Source: Candidatus Aminicenantota bacterium
Lineage (GTDB): Bacteria; Acidobacteriota; Aminicenantia; Aminicenantales; Aminicenantaceae
NCBI GenBank assembly: GCA_030614645.1
Contig: JAUWTR010000085.1
Span: 1-6,950 of the forward strand
Direction of reading: 5' to 3'
DNA length: 6,950 nt
The translations under genes and the position numbers were made by a program. Under the pieces are notes generated by a model. That model saw nothing but the letters and a program-made list of their open reading frames with translations. It made no database searches and was not told where the DNA came from. Shown here in pieces: positions 1 to 6,104 of the stretch (positions are counted from its first letter, which is position 1; the number at the start of each line of letters is the position of its first letter).

Positions 1-1
1 A

Positions 2-211
2 GCTGGGCGTGATCCGCTTGAGTCCGGATTTTTCAAAGAACAGGCAGATATTGATGCCAAAGCATTGAAGCTTTATGAGAAGGATCCTGAACTTGCCCAT
101 AAATTCTTGACTGATTATACCCGTTCCTGCATGGAAAAGATCGTAAAGATGTATCGGGAACTGCGGGATTTGCTGATTACAAAATACACAAACAATAAGC
201 TGGGTCTTTAG
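2..211 (+). CDS. C69 (U34)-family dipeptidase, C-terminal fragment (5' end outside window)
   Basis: An open frame runs from the window edge to a TAG stop at 209-211 and gives 69 residues. It is too short on its own to be a whole gene and has no plausible start, so it is the 3' end of a longer gene. The text includes ALKLYEKDPELAHKFLTDYT and ends with LLITKYTNNKLGL. This resembles the C-terminal helical segment of C69 dipeptidases, which typically has an LY..DP.LA..FLT.Y pattern and a final L..KY. The family are cytoplasmic Ntn-hydrolase dipeptidases of about 450-500 residues with an N-terminal cysteine nucleophile, which would lie outside this window. The assignment rests on remembered family pattern over a short stretch; the coding call is firmer than the family call. 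The gene is 50 bp upstream of gatE on the same strand and could share its transcript. Confidence 0.65.
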   Translation, partial: AGRDPLESGFFKEQADIDAKALKLYEKDPELAHKFLTDYTRSCMEKIVKMYRELRDLLITKYTNNKLGL

Positions 212-222
212 CGTTTTTTTTG

Positions 223-262
223 TTACAATAGCCCTTCATTTTTTTTGAAGCGGTTATTGTAA
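223..262 (+). promoter_or_regulatory. Long inverted repeat / RNA hairpin ending on the gatE start codon
   Basis: TTACAATA (223-230) is exactly complementary to TATTGTAA (255-262). Inside it, GCC (231-233) pairs with GGT (252-254) using one G-U pair, and CTTC (234-237) pairs with GAAG (247-250), leaving C251 bulged and an A plus T8 loop (238-246). This gives about 15 base pairs with one bulge. The last paired base is the A of the gatE ATG. A T8 run (214-221) precedes the hairpin, and no U-tract follows it, so it is not an ordinary terminator for plus-strand transcription. In RNA it would sequester the start region. As DNA it could be a dyad operator. Function is inferred only from position. 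Confidence 0.5.
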
Positions 263-2283
263 TGAATGATGTTAATGATCCCAACAATTTTAATCCCCGT
301 GATAATTATGAATCCAGTAAACAAGCTGTTGGCTATATTCCCCGTAAAAAAGCCTATCAAGCTGATTACGACCGGTTTGGTTTTAGGTCCGGACTTGAGG
401 TCCACCAGCAGTTAAAAACAAAAAAGAAACTTTTCTGCAACTGTCCTGCTGGTCTTTATAATCCTAAAGATGAGTATGATGCTGAAGTTGTTCGCCATAT
501 GCGTCCGACTTTAAGCGAATTGGGAGAGTATGACGGGACTGCTCTTATGGAGTTTAAAACCCGTAAGCAGATAATCTATCGTATCAAAAATGAGACAGCA
601 TGTACTTATGACATAGATGACACTCCTCCATTTCCCCTTAATCGGGAAGCACTGGATATTGCCCTTGAGATTTCCCTGTTGTGCAAGCTGAATGTTGTGG
701 GCGAAGTCCATATCATTCGGAAACAATATCTGGACGGAAGCATTCCCACCGGTTTTCAGCGTACTGCAATTCTGGGAATAGAAGGGGAGATACAGCTAAA
801 AAATAAAAAAGTAAGGCTAATCCAGCTCAGCATTGAAGAAGATTCCTGCCGGGAGATCTCCGATGTAGGACATGTCCGCATTTATCAAACAGACCGGCTG
901 GGAATGCCGTTGATCGAAACTGTAACTTATCCTGATTTTTCCAGCCCGGATGAAGTGAGGGAAGGGGCGGAATATATCCGCTTCCTCAATCGTAGCACAG
1001 GAAGGGTCAATGTCGGCATCGGCTCCGGGCGCGAGGATGTAAATGTAAGCTGCAGGGGCGGTTCCCGAGTGGAGATCAAAGGTGTTTCGCATAACAAATG
1101 GATTCCGGAACTTACTCACAATGAAGTCTTTAGGCAATGGGCCCTGCTTAAAATACGTGCTCTGCTTGAGAAAAAAGTTAAAAACAAAAGCACATGGAAG
1201 ATAAAGTCAAAACCCATTGATCCGTCTGGATTAGATCTCACCTGGGCTCCGGTACAAGAGGCAGAAAATAAAAAATTCAAATTTGTTGTTATAAACTTAC
1301 CTCATTTTCAAGGAGTCCTGTCCCATTTTACTCAGCCCGGTAAGATGTTTGCAGATGAATTGAGTGACAGATTAAAAGTTATAGCCTGTATTGAAAAACC
1401 AAACCTGCTGCATTCTGAGGAGATAGAACCAAGGCTTTCTCTTGAGCAGAGGGAAAAAATCGGGAGGATGCTAAATTCCTTAAAAGGAGATGCTCAAATT
1501 CTTTTATGGGGGCCTGAGGAAGATATTCCCACAGCGATTGAGACCATAGAGGAAAGATGCGGCCTAGCTTTTGAAGGAGTGCCCCGGGAAAGCCGAAAAT
1601 CATTTTCAGATGGGACTACAATATTTGAACGTGTTTTGCCGGGACCAGACCGTATGTATCCGGATACTGATTCATGCCCGATTCCGCTGGATGATGAATA
1701 TATTGAAGCTATGAAGAAGAAACTACCGAAGGATGTGTGTGACCGTTACTCCCAATTACAGAAATGGGGCATTCCCTCTGATACTTATTATTATATTTTA
1801 AGGAACAATCTTGTCCCTATGCTGGAAAAGGTCATCGATGACATCGGAATTGATCCAGGATTTACAGGCACCTTGTTTGGACATGACTTAAAACATATTG
1901 AAGGCCAGAATTCGGCTTCTCCTGAATTTTATTATGAGAGAGTTTATAAGCTGTTAAAATTCTTGAAAGAAAAATGTATTAATACAGAACTGGCTAAAAG
2001 TATGCTTCCTTTGATATATCAGCATCCTCGGATTGATTTTGATTCCGTGCTTTCTGCAATAGGTTATAAAAAAATCCCTGAAAAGGAAATACTTAGCAAG
2101 GTTTCTTCTATACAGAGAGAAGCAGTAAAATTAGGCATTACTCAGGCGAAAGGAGCGCAGGAGCGGTGGATCATGGGCCAACTCCGAGCGGTCGCGCTGG
2201 GGAACATATCTATGGAAACATTGAATATTTATGTAAAAAAACATATTCTACAGGAATATTCACGAGAGAAAGATCATGACTGA
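262..2283 (+). CDS. gatE: Glu-tRNA(Gln) amidotransferase subunit E (archaeal-type GatE)
   Basis: GatE is the tRNA-binding and ATP-dependent kinase/transamidase subunit of the GatDE enzyme, which converts misacylated Glu-tRNA(Gln) to Gln-tRNA(Gln) in the cytoplasm. The 673-residue product has GatB/GatE cradle motifs: GLEVHQQL (44-51), DGSIPTGFQRT (158-168), QLSIEEDSCR (188-197), DRLGMPLIE (211-219) and RVEIKGV (269-275). A GAD-type insertion follows at roughly 310-430, including FADELSDR (363-370); this insertion separates GatE from GatB. GVPRESR and PGPDRMYPDTD (460-470) match the GatE core, and the final ~120 residues form the helical/YqeY-like tail. ATG 262 is the only nearby in-frame start. 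It has no good Shine-Dalgarno (only GAAG at 247-250) and leaves about 37 residues before the usual family start near YDRFGFRSGLE. REDVN at 257-261 replaces the usual RQD(V/I)N. The family call is sure; the host lineage is not. Confidence 0.95.
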   Translation: MNDVNDPNNFNPRDNYESSKQAVGYIPRKKAYQADYDRFGFRSGLEVHQQLKTKKKLFCNCPAGLYNPKDEYDAEVVRHMRPTLSELGEYDGTALMEFKTRKQIIYRIKNETACTYDIDDTPPFPLNREALDIALEISLLCKLNVVGEVHIIRKQYLDGSIPTGFQRTAILGIEGEIQLKNKKVRLIQLSIEEDSCREISDVGHVRIYQTDRLGMPLIETVTYPDFSSPDEVREGAEYIRFLNRSTGRVNVGIGSGREDVNVSCRGGSRVEIKGVSHNKWIPELTHNEVFRQWALLKIRALLEKKVKNKSTWKIKSKPIDPSGLDLTWAPVQEAENKKFKFVVINLPHFQGVLSHFTQPGKMFADELSDRLKVIACIEKPNLLHSEEIEPRLSLEQREKIGRMLNSLKGDAQILLWGPEEDIPTAIETIEERCGLAFEGVPRESRKSFSDGTTIFERVLPGPDRMYPDTDSCPIPLDDEYIEAMKKKLPKDVCDRYSQLQKWGIPSDTYYYILRNNLVPMLEKVIDDIGIDPGFTGTLFGHDLKHIEGQNSASPEFYYERVYKLLKFLKEKCINTELAKSMLPLIYQHPRIDFDSVLSAIGYKKIPEKEILSKVSSIQREAVKLGITQAKGAQERWIMGQLRAVALGNISMETLNIYVKKHILQEYSREKDHD

Positions 2284-3661
2284 TGATAATTTTCAAGGTT
2301 ATCAAGGCCGGGCTCTGGCTGCCTTAAAAAAGTACAGTGTCCGTGTATGGGGAAAAGTCAGGGCCGATACTACCAGGGGAGTGTTTGAAGGAACGATATT
2401 GCCAAGGTCTGAGAGTGATGATGACCAGCATATCGTCTTAAAGATCGCCTCCGGATATAACATAGGGATCAATATTGGCACTATCAAAGATATGCAGGAA
2501 TTAGGTTATAAAAAGGCCAATTATCAAATACCGGAGAAAGAATTTCCCTATTCTGATGACAAGCCTAATATAAAACTTTTCGGTACAGGAGGTACAATCG
2601 CCTCCCGGCTGGATTACCGGACCGGGGCTGTGATCCCGGCTTTTTCTCCAGGGGAACTGTATGGAGCAGTGCCTGAACTGGCAGATATTTGTAATATAAC
2701 GACTGAAAAGCTTTTTGGAGTCTTTAGTGAAAATATGGGGCCTAAAGAGTATAAGATCCTGGCGGAAGCGATTTGTAAAGAGATAAAAAATGGAATAGAC
2801 GGGGTAATAATCGGACACGGAACAGATACCCTTCACCATACTGCTGCTGCTTTGACCTTTATGATCCAAAACCAGCCTATTCCTATTGTCCTGGTAGGTT
2901 CCCAGCGCTCATCTGACCGCCCAAGTTCAGATGCAGCTTTGAATCTTATGCATGCATCCTATGCAGCTGGGCATTCAGATATTGCTGAGACTATGGTATG
3001 CATGTTCGGGCCTACATCTGATGAATATGGTTTTCTTCACCGTGGCACCCGGGTGAGAAAAATGCATTCCTCATATCGGTCTACTTTTAGGACGATAGGG
3101 GATATTCCTCTGGCAAAAGTTACCCGGGATAGGGTGGAACTTATAAAGAGCTCTTATAAGCCCCGCCGAAAGGATAGAAAAGTGACCATCCTTCCTTATT
3201 TTGAAGAGAAAGTTTCTATTGTATACTATTATCCGAATATGCGCCCTGATATTATTGACTCTCTGGTAGATAATGGCTACCGGGGAATCATTATTGCTGG
3301 GACCGGTCGGGGGCATGTAAACAAACCGCTTTATCCTGCCCTTGAAAGGGCGACGGAAAAAGGGGTGGCTGTTTATATGACAGTACAGACTCTGTGGGGC
3401 TATGTACATATGTATGTATATGAGACAGGCCGGGACATGATGGACCTTGGAGTAATTCCGGCTGAGAATATGCTGCCTGAAGTAGCTTATATTAAGCTGG
3501 GCTGGGCGCTGGGGCAGACAGATGACCTGGATAAGGTAAAAGAGATAATGCTGTCACCTATAAATGATGAGATAACTGAGCGGGAACCTTATAACGGCTA
3601 TTTGATCTATCAGGGGGGCGTACCTGAAGTTGAGGAGTTTATAAAAAAATTCCACAAATAA
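2276..3661 (+). CDS. gatD: Glu-tRNA(Gln) amidotransferase subunit D (archaeal-type GatD glutaminase)
   Basis: GatD is an L-asparaginase-like glutaminase that frees ammonia from glutamine and passes it to GatE. The 461 residues show a small N-terminal beta domain (about 20-70; VRVWGKV, ILPRSE, YNIGINIG) that is characteristic of GatD and absent from plain asparaginases. The asparaginase fold begins near residue 98. Expected catalytic positions are present: T107 in GTGGTIAS, T183 and D184 in GHGTDT, and K262 in RGTRVRKMHSS. VGSQRSSDRPSSDAALNL (207-224) is strongly GatD-like, as is VIPAENMLPEVA (393-404). One departure is WGYVHMYVY (374-382), where the usual form is close to GRVNMNVY. The start codon lies inside the gatE 3' end (8-bp overlap, ATGACTGA), with only a weak purine-rich stretch (GAGAGAAAG) upstream, which suggests translational coupling to gatE. 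Length fits the family. This is very unlikely to be a standalone asparaginase, given the partner gene and N-terminal domain. Confidence 0.95.
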   Translation: MTDDNFQGYQGRALAALKKYSVRVWGKVRADTTRGVFEGTILPRSESDDDQHIVLKIASGYNIGINIGTIKDMQELGYKKANYQIPEKEFPYSDDKPNIKLFGTGGTIASRLDYRTGAVIPAFSPGELYGAVPELADICNITTEKLFGVFSENMGPKEYKILAEAICKEIKNGIDGVIIGHGTDTLHHTAAALTFMIQNQPIPIVLVGSQRSSDRPSSDAALNLMHASYAAGHSDIAETMVCMFGPTSDEYGFLHRGTRVRKMHSSYRSTFRTIGDIPLAKVTRDRVELIKSSYKPRRKDRKVTILPYFEEKVSIVYYYPNMRPDIIDSLVDNGYRGIIIAGTGRGHVNKPLYPALERATEKGVAVYMTVQTLWGYVHMYVYETGRDMMDLGVIPAENMLPEVAYIKLGWALGQTDDLDKVKEIMLSPINDEITEREPYNGYLIYQGGVPEVEEFIKKFHK

Positions 3662-3671
3662 TACCTGCAGC

Positions 3672-3715
3672 AAAAAAAAAGCGGGACATCCTACTTTTTA
3701 AGAGGATGTCCCGTT
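3672..3715 (-). terminator. Intrinsic terminator between the converging operons
   Basis: CGGGACATCCT (3682-3692) and AGGATGTCCCG (3703-3713) form a perfect 11-bp stem with a 10-nt loop, extendable by a G-U pair at its base. On the minus strand the stem is followed by nine T (A9 at 3672-3680), the textbook form for ending the operon that finishes at 3740. On the plus strand, 21 nt past the gatD stop, the same hairpin is followed by a weaker T-rich stretch (TTCCTATTTCTGTT), so it may also serve gatD. Dependence on a hairpin plus T-run favours a bacterial host. Confidence 0.9.
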
Positions 3716-3739
3716 CCTATTTCTGTTGAATATTTAAAT

Positions 3740-5317
3740 TTAACTATTCAGGATCTTCTCGACTTCTTCTTTGTCGACTTCTGTAATATAGGGAATACCA
3801 CTGATATAGGCTGCTTCTTTTGTCAGGGATGCTATGTCGTCGCGAGTGATGTAGCTGAGGTTGAATTTTCTGCTTCCAGCCATGAACTGTCTGAGTCCCT
3901 GGCTGAGTCTTGAAAAGTATCCATGGACTCCTAAGGCGCCTGTGTGGAGTTTATCAAACCGGTCACCCAGTTGTTTCTTAAGTTTGGAAGCTGTTACAAA
4001 AATTTCTTCTCTGGAATTTCCAAAGCGTTCCACATAAACAGGGACCTGGCTTTCATCTATTCTTTTGCCGATGGTTTTTCCTACCATAGCAGCAGCAAGC
4101 GGTGCGCGTGCCATGCCAATAGCCTTGACATAAGGTGCTCCTAAAGCGAGTGCTTTGAAAATCTGGTCTTCAAATGCGATTCCTCCAGCAAAAGCTATAT
4201 CAGGAACGAATTCGCCTTTTTCATCAAGCTTCTTGCAGTACTGATAAGTCAATGACCATAGCTCTACACCGGGAACTCCCCATTCATTCATCATGCGCCA
4301 GGGGCTCATGCCGGTTCCACCGCCTGCACCATCAACTGTAAGCAGGTCGAGTTTGGCTTTTGAGGCAAATTTTACTGCCCGGGCCAGGTCAACAGGCCGG
4401 TAAGCACCGGTTTTTAAGAATACGTACTTGGCTCCTGCTTTTCTGAGTTCTTCAACTCTCTGCATAAAAGTTTCTTCTTCGACCATTCCCAGGCGGGTGT
4501 GTCTTTCAAATTCTTTGAAACTTCCTTTTTCAAAAGCTTTGATCGTATCCGGGTCTTCCGGGTCGGGAAGGACAATATATCCTCTGCGCTGCAGTTCCTG
4601 AGCCTTAGAGAGCTTTTTGATCTTTACTTCTCCTCCGATATTTTTAGCTCCCTGACCCCATTTTAATTCAACTGTTTCGATTCCAAGTTTTTCAATGGCG
4701 TATTCCTGTACTCCCAGGCGAGTGTCTTCAACGTTTGCTTGAACTACAAATGTTCCATATCCATCCTGCCAGTCGCGGTAAAACTTGATCCTGTTTTCCA
4801 TATCCACGGAACGGATGATTCTGTCGTTTATGATCTCTGATTCTTCATCCATACCGCAGACATTTTCTCCTACAGTCAAAATAATTCCTGAAATGGCAGC
4901 TCCTCCGGCAAGTCCTTCCCAATTTTGCTTTGCTACATTTGTTGAACCCATGCCGGGAATAATAAATGGGATTTTCAGTTTAATTCCTTTATCATGGCCG
5001 ATGGCGGTTTCAATATTGACTTTTGGAAAGGTGGCTTTATCACTATCTGCTTCGACGCCGTGGGCGCCGACTGCGGTTCCCAGGATGGTGAAATCAGACA
5101 GGTCTACAGGGTATTCTTTTTCTGATGCTGAGGTGATGATACCGAATGGTTGGGGATAGAGGACTTCATGTCCGCGATAGGCTGACTTTCCGATCTCGCA
5201 CATGCCGATACAACCATCTACACATGTTACACACATACCGCTAAAAGGGCTGATCGAACCTTCGGTTCTGTTTTTTGTCAGAGTAGCGGCGCTCCGATTG
5301 AGTTTTGTATAAGACAT
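3740..5317 (-). CDS. FMN-binding glutamate synthase-like protein with N-terminal four-Cys motif
   Basis: The 525-residue protein carries hallmarks of the glutamate synthase FMN/synthase domain: VELKWGQGAK (216-225), matching the family (I)K(L).QGAK motif; TVDGAGGGTGMSP (327-339), matching the phosphate-binding DG..GTG.SP motif; and AFAGGIAFEDQIFKALALGA (375-394) at the end of the barrel. A classical GltB of about 1500 residues also has an N-terminal Cys glutaminase and a [3Fe-4S] triad after the barrel. Neither is here: the protein starts MSYTK, and the region 380-525 has no cysteine. Instead C29, C32, C36 and C40 form CVTCVDGCIGMC near the N terminus, suitable for an Fe-S cluster. Only two other cysteines exist (154, 361). 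It is cytosolic, with no signal or membrane segment seen. Its neighbours suggest electrons arrive from a NuoF/ferredoxin relay. The substrate is unknown; calling it glutamate synthase would over-reach. Confidence 0.85.
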   Translation of the reverse strand: MSYTKLNRSAATLTKNRTEGSISPFSGMCVTCVDGCIGMCEIGKSAYRGHEVLYPQPFGIITSASEKEYPVDLSDFTILGTAVGAHGVEADSDKATFPKVNIETAIGHDKGIKLKIPFIIPGMGSTNVAKQNWEGLAGGAAISGIILTVGENVCGMDEESEIINDRIIRSVDMENRIKFYRDWQDGYGTFVVQANVEDTRLGVQEYAIEKLGIETVELKWGQGAKNIGGEVKIKKLSKAQELQRRGYIVLPDPEDPDTIKAFEKGSFKEFERHTRLGMVEEETFMQRVEELRKAGAKYVFLKTGAYRPVDLARAVKFASKAKLDLLTVDGAGGGTGMSPWRMMNEWGVPGVELWSLTYQYCKKLDEKGEFVPDIAFAGGIAFEDQIFKALALGAPYVKAIGMARAPLAAAMVGKTIGKRIDESQVPVYVERFGNSREEIFVTASKLKKQLGDRFDKLHTGALGVHGYFSRLSQGLRQFMAGSRKFNLSYITRDDIASLTKEAAYISGIPYITEVDKEEVEKILNS

Positions 5318-5323
5318 TTTTGA

Positions 5324-5332
5324 TTCCTCCTT
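5324..5332 (-). promoter_or_regulatory. Strong Shine-Dalgarno site of the glutamate synthase-like gene
   Basis: On the minus strand AAGGAGGAA precedes the ATG at 5315-5317, with 8 nt between GGAGG (5326-5330) and the start codon. This near-perfect anti-16S match fixes the start and is typical of low-GC bacteria. It sits in a 69-bp gap after the upstream gene (5318-5386). That AT-rich gap includes a TATAAA-like hexamer but no convincing -35 partner, so I do not call a promoter there. Confidence 0.9.
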
Positions 5333-5386
5333 ATTTACTCATTTATTTATATGGATAGAGAATCATGCTTTGCATTGTTCCCTCTT

Positions 5387-6097
5387 TTATTTTTCCTGAG
5401 TTTCATTTTTTGCTTTTTCCGGTTCTTCCCGGACACAGGTCCCGCATTGCCCGGCATCATACATCCAGCACTGCAGCTCATCATAGACATCTACACAAGT
5501 AGGGTCCATAGTCAGACAAGCATTACAGATATCAGTGTCTGGATCAGGTCCCTGACAGCGCAGCTGGCAGGCAGGGCAAATATACATACACCCACCGCAT
5601 AGACGGCATTCTTCAGAGCGGATGTCGAAAGGAGTAGATATTTTTCTCTTGTATCCTCGGTTTTGAAATCCTATTGCTTTCCCGTCCATCTGTTCTGCGC
5701 ACATGCGTACACAAAGGCCACAAAGAATGCATTCTTCGTTGCGGACTTTGAACCGCTGCTGTTTGACTCCGAATTTTGAAGCTAAATCTTGAATGACCTT
5801 GGAGTTAGGTGCTACTGATAACATAAGCTCGATCATCATTTTCCTGGCCTCTAAAACTCTTTTGGTGTCAGTATGGACAACTAATCCTTCCTCTGCCGGG
5901 TAGGTGCAGGAAGAGACAAGTTTTGTTTTAGGTGCCTCTCCTATTTCTACCAAGCAAAGCCGGCAGCCCCCGTATACACTCAGGCCTTCGTTGTAACAAA
6001 GAGTCGGTATTTCAAGGCCATAAAATTTAGCCACTTCTAAGATTGTTTGGCCTTCTTCTGCTCGGACATCAAGATTGTTTATTATTAAATTAATCAT
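5387..6097 (-). CDS. [2Fe-2S]/2x[4Fe-4S] electron-transfer protein, HoxU/NuoG N-terminal-like, with cysteine-rich tail
   Basis: This is a soluble electron relay subunit of 236 residues. Residues 1-75 form a plant-type [2Fe-2S] ferredoxin domain with C34, C45, C48 and C64 (CYNEGLSVYGGCRLC). Two [4Fe-4S] motifs follow: CILCGLCVRMC (123-133) and CRLCGGCMYIC (164-174). The His-Cys3 cluster that usually lies between these domains in HoxU, NuoG and HydA is absent; the segment near 90-118 (SVAPNSKVIQDLASKFGV) has no His or Cys. The C terminus adds eight cysteines (177, 181, 191, 194, 201, 210, 218, 221), including two CxxC pairs, before a charged tail. No H-cluster or molybdopterin domain is present, so it is neither a hydrogenase nor a formate dehydrogenase catalytic subunit. 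The ATG lies 7 nt after the nuoF-like stop, with GAGGA (6102-6106) overlapping that stop, so the two genes are tightly coupled. It probably carries electrons from the NuoF-like subunit to the downstream flavoprotein. Confidence 0.85.
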   Translation of the reverse strand: MINLIINNLDVRAEEGQTILEVAKFYGLEIPTLCYNEGLSVYGGCRLCLVEIGEAPKTKLVSSCTYPAEEGLVVHTDTKRVLEARKMMIELMLSVAPNSKVIQDLASKFGVKQQRFKVRNEECILCGLCVRMCAEQMDGKAIGFQNRGYKRKISTPFDIRSEECRLCGGCMYICPACQLRCQGPDPDTDICNACLTMDPTCVDVYDELQCWMYDAGQCGTCVREEPEKAKNETQEK

Positions 6098-6104
6098 TAT
6101 ATCC

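Noticed and set aside
191..221. Intrinsic terminator after the dipeptidase gene (GCT...AGC followed by T8)
   Set aside because: The T8 run is suggestive, but the preceding stem is only about 3 bp; longer pairings need mismatches and use the T-run itself. Not strong enough to call.
224..229. TACAAT as a -10 promoter element for gatE
   Set aside because: No TTGACA-like hexamer lies 16-18 bp upstream, and the hexamer is part of the inverted repeat, which explains it better.
2501..2869. Minus-strand open frame of 122 codons inside gatD (and similar ones at 817-1137 and 3071-3409)
   Set aside because: All are fully antisense to strongly conserved GatD or GatE coding sequence and show no family motifs or start signals.
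4785..5159. Plus-strand open frame of 124 codons
   Set aside because: It lies entirely inside the glutamate synthase-like gene on the opposite strand, has no ribosome binding site or recognisable motif, and its composition is that of an antisense shadow.
5387..6097. [FeFe]-hydrogenase or formate dehydrogenase catalytic subunit
   Set aside because: The 236-residue protein has the ferredoxin domains such enzymes carry at their N termini, but it stops before any H-cluster or molybdopterin-binding region.
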